From: Thamnaconus septentrionalis
Taxonomy: Eukaryota > Chordata > Actinopteri > Tetraodontiformes > Monacanthidae
Direction: 5' to 3'
Assembly: GCA_009823395.1 (NCBI GenBank)
Contig: CM020517.1
Coordinates: forward strand, 9,947,501-10,011,500
DNA length: 64,000 nt
The position numbers were made by a program, and so were the translations under genes. A model generated the notes under the pieces. It had not been told where the DNA came from, did no database searches, and was given only the letters and a program-made list of their open reading frames with translations. Shown here piece after piece: positions 49,101 to 58,300 of this stretch. Position 1 is the first letter of the stretch. Every line of letters starts with the position of its first letter.

Positions 49101-52100
49101 GCGGTAAGAGAGCCGCTGGCAGTGTACATGTCTGTCTCTGTGGTTACACTCACTGAAACGGGAAATGTTTCCATTAACGGGCTGAAAGTTACATTTTAAA
49201 GGTCAACATTTGAGTAAAAAAAAAAAATCAGTTTTAACAATTATGCTTACGAAATTCTTTTGTGCCAATTGCTCGTTAGAATCGTAAGGCCTTTCCTTTT
49301 GGATAATCACCACAGCTCCACTGCACTCCCAGTGCACCTGCGCTGGTCTAGGTGAGGTGGAGCTTTCCAGCTGTGCAGCCCGGAACACTCTAATGGGAAT
49401 TGTCTGCGGCACCGGGAACCGTGCTGAGACCTGTAGTACTGAATGAGGCTGAGCTTTAATACATAACAATACATAAAGTGGTCCTGGTGGTCACAATCAC
49501 CCAGCCACTTCAGGACCAGGGCAACAAGGAAACATACCTGCCCCTGCGGTCGCAAACAGAAAAGCATAAATTACAGTTCAGTGGATAAAATAGCATGTGG
49601 ACACACATCGGAATATAGGATGAGTAGAGGAGAAGTTTATGAGTGCGAAAGAGTTGTGTGATTTGTCCCCGACAGCCGAAGACGCCCAGTGAAGTGGACT
49701 CGCCGCTGGTGGTGGTTAACAGGAAGCGTTTAGCTGCACTTAACACAGTAAGACTTTTATTCATCAAGCCTCTAATTTGCCGCGCGGCTGAACGTATCCC
49801 ACCCGGGCCTGATGTGATTAAAATACTTCTTCTGCGTGCACGTCTCATAACGGTTTTCTCCGCCGTTGGGTAACGGCCGGCGTCAGCAGCCCGTCGAGGA
49901 CGCGCATTTTCTAAACCCCTTTTGTTCTCCTCGCCGGCCTTCAGAGCGACGAGGCGGAGGGCGAAGCCGTCTCCGACGACGACTTCCTGAACGGGCCCGC
50001 GGCGATGCGGCGGAAGCCGGTGGCGGACAGCCACCGAGTTCAGGGGACAGAGGCCAAGGTCTGGTTGGTTCCTTTGATGAATGCAAATCTTAATGCTCCC
50101 ATATTGCACCTGTTTTCCGAATGTAGCAGACCCTGACCTCAGCTGTGTAGCCTCACATGATTAACTGTCCTGAAAACTACAAATATCAAAAAGCACAAAA
50201 AACATAGTTAGCCCTCTGTTTACAGCCTCCTGTGTAAGCCTCAAGTTTAGCTTTTGCTGTTAGCTTTAAGTCTAACAGTCTTTAAGTCTTACACCTCTGT
50301 ATGGATGTTGTCACCAACCTTAAAGAAGTATCATTGCCCTGTGTGACATCACAATGGTTATATTGGTGGGAAAAAAATTATCAAGTCATTTCTTTTTGCA
50401 TAATATGATGCTGAATGTGTTGGCAAATACAATTTAATGCTTGCCCGGAGGCGGGGAGAGATAAAATTCTCATATTTGTCTCAACTGTGGAACCGCACTG
50501 TTTTGTTCCTCTTATTCTTAAAATCTTTTCGGAAAAAAAGTTCTCGCCCGTAAGCGTCCACCAGAAACACACTCTCTTTTTGACGTCCCGCTCTCTTCCT
50601 CGCAGCGTGCCGGCCGTCGCAAAGGGTGGCAGTTCCTGGACGTGGAGGCAGAGCTCTCGGAGGAAGGCGAGGAGGGCGTGTCGACCGACGAAGACGACGG
50701 CGAGGAGCTGAATCGCTCCCTGGAAGGGTTTGTGGTCGGCAACACTCAGTGCTCGCAGGGCCTGAACGGTGGGACATCATTGTGGCTGCTAGTAAAGAAA
50801 TAAATGAATTCCTTGGATTGGATAAACCTGTTTACCCTCTGTCCTTGTCTTCCGCCCCCTGCTGGCAGACTCTGAGATGCACTGTGTTTACCTGAAGTCG
50901 GTGAGAAGCCCTGCGATCCAGGCCAAGTTCAAGATGTCCAACAGGAATCATCACAACATGGACATATTTTCCCAGGTATGCAGCTGATGTCACTCTCTGT
51001 GGTTTGGAGAGACTCTTACACTTGTTCATGGACGCTGTTTTTTATTTTATGTCCCCCAGGTGCCTGAAATGGATGAAACGTATGGAGAGGACAGCTTTGT
51101 GGTGGGCAGTGAGGTGGAGGAGCAGGGGAGCAGCGAGGACGAGGCAGAAGAAGAAGTCGAGCTCATGCCCGAGGACTCGTCCTACGTCGACGGGAAGCGG
51201 CAGTACGCCACCAGACGGCGCGTCTTCCTGCACAGGGCCAGAGCGCGAGCTGGCTCCTCCTCCACCACCAGCACCACCACCACCAGCACCACACAGAGCA
51301 GAGCCGGAGCGAAAACCAAGCGCAGCCGCGTCATTCGCGTGAGCGACTCCAGCGAGGAGGAGGCAGAAGTCCCCACCAAGCAGCAAGATCCCACCGAAGA
51401 CTGTGCTGATGCTGTGCCCTTGTGGCCAAAGGTGGTACAGCAGGAGCCCAGCGGGCCTCAGCAGAGCGAGAAACCCTCCACCTCGTCTCTAACTGTTGCA
51501 TCCAAGGTCTCACTGCTGAGCAAAACCCAGAGGCGTTCAAAGACAGAAGAAAAGCAGAATGAAAGGTAGAAGATGTTTTTTTTTTTTTAAAGTGGTTGCT
51601 CAAAGAATAGTCATGAACCACTACAGCTTTTTTATTTTCTTCCACCTGCAGATATCGCCAGAGCTTAGACAATCAGCATACACTCTCTGACGAATTGGAC
51701 TTTGTGGAGTCGGAGTCCCTCCTGACCTCAAAGAAAATGGCCCATGTAGGTTCACATCTTTATTCCACATTTGTAATGTTTGATCTCTGCATAGTATATT
51801 TAGCCATCTGTTTACAGTCCTCTTCAAAATGTTCTGTTTCTGTTCTCTGTTTGAACTGATGATGATGGTAATTGACAGGCTTGAGAGTAGGTACTATGTG
51901 ACTTGTGTAAAATGTTATATTTTTTGCTTTCCACTGTCCAGACACTTCCTGGACACACATTAGCAACAGAAACAACAACAACGACGACAACAACAACAAC
52001 AACCTCGGGTTCCTCAGCCGCGCCTGGCCCCGTTCACATCCTGGTGGACAGTCGCTGCATCAGCAGCGGCGTGGACCTGATGGCCTCCCTGCGTCAGCGC

Positions 52101-53254
52101 CATGCGGCCACCGTCCACGTGTGCTCCCTGGACAGCAGCTACTTCATTGTCAGCAACCGCATGGCGGTGGAGAGGCACAGCCAATCAGATCTGGCCGCCA
52201 TGCAGAACCGCAAGCGGCTGGTGGAGAGAGTGACGGGCATGCTGAGGCTGTTTGAACGGGTTTGTCTCATCGTCGAGAAGGACCGGACCAAACCAGGTCA
52301 GAGGACACGGTGCACTGTGAAAAAATCATTGCAATCATATACGTTGTGTTTTTTTTGTGAAAAATTGGAATGCTCTGTTCACTGTCTCCGTGTCGCAGGC
52401 GAAGTGCCGCGTCCCTTTCAGCGCACGCGCTACTACGACAGCATCCTGGCAGCGCTGGTGCGCACCGGCGTGCGCCTGCTGTGGAGCGACAGCGCCGCAG
52501 ACAGCGCCGCCCTGCTGGCCGACCTGGCGAGGCTGGAGCAGCGCAAAGGTCAGGCCATCGCCGTGCCGACGGAGGTGCGCGGCCAGCACGGGCAGCAGGC
52601 CCTGCAGCTGTACCTGAGCCTGCCGTCCGTCAACTACGTCCAGGCCCTGAGCCTAAGCCACAACTTCAGATCCGTCGCTCAGCTCATCAACAGGTAAATT
52701 AAAGTGTAGAATAAGAAATGCATGGTGGCTGTGTTAATCTCAATTATTAATTTATATATTTTTTTAAATTGGTCTGAAAATGACCTGACTAGATAACCAG
52801 TGAGCTTACTTGAAGTTGGGCCAGCAGCAAGAAGCAACAGCTACTGGAAAGAAGCCCCTTAATGCCCCAAAAACAGACAAAATACATTTTTCATTCGTTG
52901 ATTTTTCATATCAAATGGTGCCTCAACACCAGGTGGCAGCATGCCGCTGCTGCCCCTCTCGTCAACATGGCGTCTCCAACTGTAGTATTCTGACTAAGCT
53001 GTGAAAACACTCAGATTTGTCCATTTCAGTGTGATAGACAGAGGTGCCGCTGATCCCCTCCCAGGTTGTGCTCCTCATGGGTGTTAAATCTAAATGAGTC
53101 TCCTCTTTGGGTCTGCTCCTCTTGCAGCTCCGTTGAGGCCATCCAGAAGGGAGGCTGCATGAGTCGGCCCAGAGCCGAAGAGATCTACCGCTTCCTGCGC
53201 TACTCCTGCGACTCCTTCCTCTTGAGCGTGTCGAAAGCGACAAAACCAAGTTAG
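22153..53254 (+). CDS. fancm: FANCM, DNA-repair translocase (Fanconi anemia M)
   Basis: Twenty-three exons join in phase to 2,072 residues (human 2,048): 22153-22843, 22935-23107, 23905-23982, 24077-24235, 37037-37168, 37327-37459, 37580-37672, 37856-37960, 38371-38549, 39577-39783, 39911-40151, 40225-40631, 47219-48920, 49018-49103, 49676-49747, 49945-50058, 50606-50768, 50869-50975, 51060-51565, 51652-51745, 51942-52296, 52399-52693, 53128-53254. Order of parts: N-terminal QRTLFQTWG (PCNA-motif-like); SF2 helicase with LPTGLGKT (about residue 175), DEAH (about 274), LSATP (about 306), [13 protein letters not shown] and [13 protein letters not shown] (about 625); the following region, which in human binds MHF histone-fold partners; MM1-like and MM2 ([12 protein letters not shown], about 1307; binds RMI1 in human) inside the large exon 13; ERCC4-type pseudo-nuclease (about 1843-1950); helix-hairpin-helix C-terminus. 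It remodels stalled forks and recruits the Fanconi core complex. Confidence 0.96.
22440..22844 (+). other. FANCM N-terminal helicase lobe, start of ATPase core
   Basis: Within exon 1, the segment from [14 protein letters not shown] through [12 protein letters not shown] covers the Q-motif-like entry, Walker A (LPTGLGKT) and motif Ia of the SF2 translocase. All catalytic residues expected for ATP binding are present, so the enzyme should be active. Confidence 0.85.
25394..25399 (-). terminator. Possible distal polyadenylation signal of the nested SOUL gene
   Basis: A - strand AATAAA (TTTATT on +, within ACATTTTATTGAAC). Using it would imply a 3' untranslated region of about 2.1 kb. Nearer weak variants may be used instead. 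Confidence 0.25.
27502..32707 (-). CDS. SOUL/HEBP-family heme-binding protein nested in fancm intron 4
   Basis: Five exons on the strand opposite fancm (32707-32458, 28967-28873, 28289-28148, 28057-27874, 27673-27502) join in phase (1, 0, 1, 2) to 280 residues. The N-terminal exon is a poly-Gly run followed by acidic sequence ([19 protein letters not shown]) and [16 protein letters not shown]. The SOUL domain starts in exon 3 with [19 protein letters not shown] and continues with [47 protein letters not shown] and the C-terminal [18 protein letters not shown], which parallels GYDPPMKPYGRRNEIWLL of HEBP1. SOUL proteins bind heme or tetrapyrroles in the cytosol. This belongs to a longer, N-terminally extended type I associate with fish 'soul' genes, not a direct HEBP1/2 ortholog. 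No signal peptide is seen. Confidence 0.85.
28685..28713. repeat. Poly-A tract
   Basis: A run of more than 20 A within the nested SOUL gene's intron 2. It may be the tail of an old retroelement or slippage. Confidence 0.8.
30170..30545. repeat. Duplicated block, copy 1 (partner at 34292-34665)
   Basis: From TGTGGTATTCATCACTCTTT to AAGGGGTTTACAATGGCCTTG this block is nearly identical to the second copy about 4.1 kb downstream, in the same orientation. Both copies carry a similar long - strand frame, but without splice context or a known family it is not called a gene. Confidence 0.8.
32265..32292. repeat. TTTA tetranucleotide repeat
   Basis: About six TTTA units near the 3' side of the SOUL gene's first exon (intron side). 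Confidence 0.85.
32640..32682 (-). repeat. Coding GGN triplet repeat (poly-glycine)
   Basis: GGT and GGC codons on the - strand encode 13 consecutive glycines just after the second Met of the nested SOUL protein. The run is split into a GGT half and a GGC half. Confidence 0.9.
32708..33150 (-). promoter_or_regulatory. Presumed promoter and 5' leader of the nested SOUL gene
   Basis: GC-richer sequence upstream of the SOUL ATG with several CpG dinucleotides and a CACGTG E-box at about 33115. It stands out from the AT-rich intron around it, which suits a CpG-island-like promoter. Confidence 0.4.
33415..33595. mobile_element. Fish interspersed repeat tail (LINE/SINE 3' end) with ATTC repeat
   Basis: Sequence such as TTCTATACCCGCTTATTCCT, GGTCACGGGGGTCTGCTGGA, GCCTATCCCAGCTGTCTTAG and ACCCTGGACAAGTCGCCAG is a repeat tail I recognise as ubiquitous in teleost genomes. 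It is preceded by five or six ATTC units. A flanking duplication CTTTCAGATTATGATT occurs on both sides (about 33409-33423 and 33581-33596), consistent with a target-site duplication from retrotransposition. Confidence 0.75.
33833..33857. repeat. Poly-T tract
   Basis: About 23 consecutive T within fancm intron 4. Confidence 0.9.
34125..34290. repeat. Second duplicated block, copy 1 (partner at 34958-35140)
   Basis: The segment from GCGCTTCGAGGCACTGGGGA through GAGCATCCATGTACACACAC recurs at 34.96 kb in the same orientation with few changes. The copy ends in a short CA run, and its partner ends in a long one. Confidence 0.8.
34292..34665. repeat. Duplicated block, copy 2 (partner at 30170-30545)
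   Basis: Same-orientation copy of the 30.2-kb block, with small differences (for example TTGATGTGCACAATG for TTGGTGTGCACAATG). It lies directly between the two copies of the other duplicated block, giving an A-B-A arrangement. Confidence 0.8.
34958..35140. repeat. Second duplicated block, copy 2, ending in a CA microsatellite
   Basis: Partner of 34125-34290. It is followed by about 17 CA units (35106-35139), so the microsatellite has grown from the shorter CA run in the other copy, or shrunk there. Confidence 0.8.
36899..36945. repeat. GT-rich dinucleotide repeat
   Basis: Interrupted GT repeat about 90 bases upstream of the acceptor of fancm exon 5. Confidence 0.9.
40632..47218 (+). other. 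FANCM intron 12, 6.6 kb, no gene seen
   Basis: This intron separates the end of the helicase-proximal exons from large exon 13. It contains a CT microsatellite at about 43088, AT-rich stretches around 44.1 and 45.1 kb, a TTAAAGGTCCC repeat-end fragment at about 44900 and a dispersed-repeat copy at about 46780-47040. No exon or RNA gene was recognised. Confidence 0.7.
43088..43134. repeat. CT dinucleotide repeat
   Basis: More than 20 uninterrupted CT units in fancm intron 12. Confidence 0.97.
47760..47787 (+). repeat. Coding GATTTA hexanucleotide repeat in fancm
   Basis: Four tandem GATTTA units in exon 13 encode a Asp-Leu run (DLDLDLDLE) right after the SRSPPPL sequence. That sequence aligns with the conserved SYSPPPL of the human MM1 region. 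Confidence 0.9.
51963..52005 (+). repeat. Coding ACA/ACG repeat (poly-threonine) in fancm
   Basis: A run of ACA and ACG codons at the start of exon 21 encodes about ten threonines immediately before the ERCC4-type domain. Confidence 0.9.
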
Positions 53255-53664
53255 CAGAAAGGGACTGACCGCTTTCTGTGAACTCATTTTTCATTCACTA
53301 CACGCAACTCTCCATGTTGAGTTGCATATTCTGTTGTTACGGTCACACCGGGACGACACTGCTAAAACACTAGGGGGTGCTGTCTATTCTCTCAGTGAGA
53401 GAAGATGCTCAGGATGCTGTTTCAGCCTTTATGTGCAATAGCTAATTAAGAAGGCAACGTAATGAGTATTAGGAATGGCTAAAGACACTGACTAGTGTAC
53501 AAGCCATGCACCACAGTCTCTCTGATTATGGAAATACTGGTACTTTTGAAGAAATCTAACCGTTGGTTTAAACTTAAATTATTTATATTGTGATGAAATA
53601 ATGGAGAAATATATGTAAAACCTATTCTGAAAACAAACAAACAAACATAGTGGCACATTTCTTT

Positions 53665-53670
53665 AATAAA
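53665..53670 (+). terminator. Polyadenylation signal of fancm
   Basis: AATAAA about 410 bases after the fancm stop codon, the first canonical signal downstream. Confidence 0.75.
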
Positions 53671-53856
53671 CTGCTATTTATGTACACTTGTTTCCAAGTC
53701 TCGCTATATTCTTATAAAAAAAAAGACAATTCCCACAATCGCCACAAGAGGTCAGTCTTTCTTCAACGGAAGATAGCAACTGAAAGATCTGGCAATTCAC
53801 TATAAGTCTCGCTTTCAGAACGTCTAACAACTGTAGATAGACGGTCAGGCTAGTCC

Positions 53857-54600
53857 AGTGGTTCTCAAACTTTCTCTGTCACGCCCCACCTTGGAGGAAG
53901 AAAAATTTTCATGGGGCTAGAAGCCCCAAATTTGACATGGCTGTGTCTCGAGGGATCGTGATGAACCTGCAAGTGGCCCCATGTCGCTAGGACAAAGTTG
54001 ACTTTTGACCCCATAGACTTGCATGGTGTTAGTCAAACATTTTTCAGAAACACTGATTTTATTTTATCATTGTCAAAGCACTACACACAGTATGAGTGTA
54101 GCTTTGGTGCAAAGGATATTTAGACATAACGTTTAATCAGTCGCAACAGTCAAGTGGATATCACAAAGTAGACGTCTAAGGACAGCAAAAAAACAAAAAA
54201 ACAAAACGGCAAAACACAGCATGATTATTACAGAAGTGAAGCAGAGAGACACGACATGTTCAGAGTTCTGACATTTTGTCTGAGAAAAACCTGTTGGTAT
54301 GTGAGGACATATGTATGTGGAACATCCTAGCTAAGAGACCAAACCAGTTTGCGATACTCATCGAAACTTACAGCGTTCTTAAGCTCTGAACGACATACTA
54401 CATATGACAGCGTAGAAGTCTGGACGTCTGGTGCGATTCGACATGTAACAAACTTGGAGTTAACCTTTTACACAACTGATATCTTAACTTACATTAAACA
54501 TTAAACATATTTTGGTTAAATTTTTAGCAAGCCCAAAAACCGCAACATCATCGATCTCCCTGTGGGAAATCTGAAGCATAAAAACTTTGAGAACTCTTGA
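53857..54600. mobile_element. hAT-like non-autonomous DNA transposon
   Basis: The left end reads CAGTGGTTCTCAAACTTTCT, a terminal repeat type typical of hAT elements. The right end (AAAACTTTGAGAACTCTTG near 54582-54600), reverse-complemented, reads CAAGAGTTCTCAAAGTTTT, an imperfect match. The interior of about 700 bases has no transposase-like frame. It occupies most of the gap between fancm and slc25a29. Confidence 0.65.
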
Positions 54601-55170
54601 AAATGTTCACATATACATGTCGAAGTAGTTGCCTCAGTTTAATCCTTCTAGATGAAGATGACCTGGACGAATGAGAACCTTTACAAGACATATGTTTACA
54701 TATTCAGTTTGCCAGTGTGTGCCTCAAAATAAAATAAGGTGCTTCTTCGAACAAGGTACAGCATCCAGTCTAAATCGATTACGACTCCGTGTCTTTAGTG
54801 TGTAATGCTGACAACAGTTTAAGGCACATTTATTTTTATAAAATTACACAGATCCGACCTTTACAAAAATACAAATATGTATCTAAATAAATACATACAA
54901 GTGTACATTTACAGGGCTTGTTTAGGTGTATGTGAGCTGTCCGATGTGTGCTGATGTTTTCAGTGTGGCGGAGGAGGTGCCCTGAAGAGACACGAATATA
55001 AATATTAATGTTTGACAAACTCTTGGACAAACAATAAGTGTAATACTCAATACTTACTTACTTATTTGTTAGGTAACTCGAATTCCAAACACTCCAAAGG
55101 GGAACATCTGCACACGATGAGGGCACAGTAACTCTTTCATTATTCCCAAATTATCCTAAACCTCCCTTAA
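54601..55170. other. Intergenic gap, AT-rich
   Basis: No coding sequence is seen. The slc25a29 transcript probably ends at its right edge. Confidence 0.5.
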
Positions 55171-55178
55171 AATTACTT

Positions 55179-55184
55179 TTTATT
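55179..55184 (-). terminator. Polyadenylation signal of slc25a29
   Basis: A - strand AATAAA (TTTATT on +) about 210 bases after the stop codon. Confidence 0.65.
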
Positions 55185-55393
55185 GAAAACATTTACAAAA
55201 CGCAAGAGCTCCGGAAAACAAAAACACAATATATTTACAAGTTCTGCTTCAATCTTAAAATACATACAGTATCATATTAAATACTACATGTGGTCACTGT
55301 ACTGACGCTGAACTAGAAGCAGTCCACCTTTGACCCCTGAGGTCATTGACCTTGACCTTGTGTTTTCTCAGCAGACTCTGCTGCGGCTGTCGC

Positions 55394-58300
55394 TCACTGT
55401 TGCACGATGGCCTGCATGCCCTTCGGCTGCGGCTGCAGCTCCGAGTCCGGGATGCTGCACTCCTCCACGCCGCGCATGTACAACAAAAACAGAGTCACGG
55501 TGGCGAAGGTGGTGGCGTTGACCGGGAAGGCGCGCAGCAGCGTGGACGTGAGGCCGCGCGTGAACACGCTCCAGCCCTCCTTCCGCAGGCTCTGCCTCAC
55601 GCAGTCAATGATGCCGCTGTACTGGTGGACGCCGCCCACGCCGTCGGCCTGGAGGCGCGACTTGATCACGTCCACGGGGTAGGTGGAGAGCCAGGAGGCG
55701 ATGCCGGACATCCCGCCGGCGAACAGCAGCTTGGGGATCATGTACGGATCCTCGGGCTCGCAGCCCAGGTGGCGCGTCAGCGTGTCGTATGCCAGGAAGT
55801 ACACGCCGAAGCCGGGCGTCTCGCGCACCAGGGTGGTGACCATGCCGCGGTTGATGCCCCGCACGCCCTCCCTCCTGTAGATCCTCACCAGGCAGTCCAA
55901 GGAGTTCTTGTACACCTTCCTCATGGACTTCTTCTCGCCGGTGCCTTGCAGCTGCATGCGGGTCTTGGCCAGCTCCATGGGGCAGCAGATCACGCACTGG
56001 ATGGCCCCTGCCGAGGCCCCGGCCAGGAACTGGTTGAGGGGCGTGTCGCGGCCCAGCTGCCGCATGACGTTGCCCTGGACGCCGAACACGATGGCGTTGA
56101 TGAAGGTGAGGCCCATCATGGGCGAGCCGATGCCTTTGTACAGCCCAAATGTCTGCGAGTAGCAAAGACGTCACTGTGACACATAGAATGTTTTGCAACG
56201 GCTGTAATCCCACCCGCGTTAAACCGTATGACTACTCAGTGATTTCCAAGCATTTCGCAACTATGAAACAAAATATTACGAGTCTAAAATATTGCACCGT
56301 GTCCCATCCACGTGGCCAGACTCAGTTGGCAGCACATTTGATTGGTAACAGATTTACCTCGAGGTAATAGGGTTGTCGTTAAATACACACCGCAGGGAAC
56401 CGAGTCCCTTTCAAGTTTAGCTGCAGTTTATAAGCGAGTCCTGCTTGTACAGTGTGTGATTCGTTTTTTCAACTGCAACCTAAAGTCCTCTGGAAGCCAC
56501 AGGCCACGAAATGGGCACAACAGGAAGCTGGCTGTATGCAGACTGCATAATGAAAATGCGAACTGAGCCGTGGCGGCATAAAAAAAACACAGTAGCAACA
56601 TTTTAGCATCAGGACCATTGACACCAGACCACGTTTCTCTGATAGCCGTTTGTTCAGTACGGACAAGAAAATCACAGTGTGTTTTTCTCCTGAGTCACCA
56701 AGAGATGGCGCTACATGTAAAATTAGAAAGAGATATTCCTAGAAGTAGTGGACTGTAATTTAAGAGGTGTGTGTACTGAAGTGCACCTGCTCTTTCTACT
56801 AAGTCAAATGCTGTATAGCAGCTTTTTGACTGGTGGGCGGGAGCAGGAGCGTTTTGGTGAGCCACCTCACAGGAGAAAAAAATATTCCATGGGATATGAA
56901 GAAAACGTGCGCATTAATGTCAGTTGAAAATGAACAAAAAATATCTGTCTTTGAAGCCCAACTGTATTTCGCCCTTTATTGGAATGACTTTGTAAAAAAT
57001 GAAATTGAAAAAAATGGATGAAATACAGCTTCTTCTTTCTTACTTACTATTAATATAATTTCTTCAAATTTGGCAGGCTGGATTAAAAAGCTTAACGGGC
57101 CGCCTTTGCCCACCCCTGCTGTATATGCTTTGGAAATTTTAACATCGATACACATTTGGCCGTCACAGGCTGGACACATGCGGAGTCAGAGACGCTGGAG
57201 AATCGCCACCAATCTCCAACAACTTCCTCTTGGCTGAAAAAGCCCACCGGCCAAGTCTTTATTTAGCCCCTGCAGGTCTGAGGTCTTCCTGACAGATGCA
57301 TTGGCCCCCTAAACCCTGTGACAGGAACATGGTGCCCTCCCCCTTACTGTCACGCTCCATGTTAGGAGCATGCAGCCTGATCTTGGCCGGGTGCATGTGT
57401 GTGTGTGGGTGTGTGTGTGTGTGGGTACGGGCCTGTAACCGGACCCTTCGGCTAGCCTGCTGCACGGCAGCCCGGGGAGAAAAGCTCGTTACTCGAAAGG
57501 CGCGAGAGCAGTTCTGAGTGAGAAACTAACAGAGTTAAGCATCAAACAGCCGCTTACCGACTCCTGGCGTATGATTGACTGGAAGCAGTGATAGGTCCCC
57601 CGGTACAGAGGTTTGTCCACATTCTGAACTTGGAGCCTGACCTGCGGGCAACAGGCTCGGCGTTAGGGAGTTAACGTCGGAGATCGATTTTTCGCCACAA
57701 GGGGGCCACAACAATTACGAACACAACCTATTGTAATGCAGGCTTTAAAAAGGTAAACACAAACAGGCATAATTGCAGGGCACAGTAGTGTTTCTTTTCA
57801 GGGCGGAAAAAGAAAAGTTAAATGGGTGCAAGATGGAGGAGGACAGAATCTACTGAGAATGAAGGAACAGACAGCCATAAAAACAAAAGTTGCCTGTGCC
57901 ATGTTGCTATAGTTTAAAGACAAAAACAGTTGGGTGGACAGGGAGGGGGGGGAAGAAAGACCTTGACCATACTTACTAGGTCACACTCCCATGGAGAGGT
58001 TGTTTATTTCTCTCTCTCATCTACAACACAGTGACACTGCCGCTGTTAAAGACAGCCTCCCCCACGACACCAGCTCAAGGAGAGACGACAGTGAAAGCAA
58101 GAGGTACACAAGAGCTACAACCAAACCAATTCACCAGGCACCTCGGTGCACGAGACCACTTGTGATTTAGCTGTGGAAAAAACAACAACAAAACAAAACA
58201 AAAACAAAAAACAGGGATAGCAGCCCGACTTGAGCTTGTGACTAGTTTTAGATATATGTACAATGTTGTGATGCAAACTTGTTAAGCGGTCCAAATTTCT

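Noticed and set aside
55346..56179. 277-codon + strand frame opposite slc25a29 exon 4
   Set aside because: It is an antisense shadow of a GC-rich carrier exon whose - strand reading is a clear SLC25A29 match.
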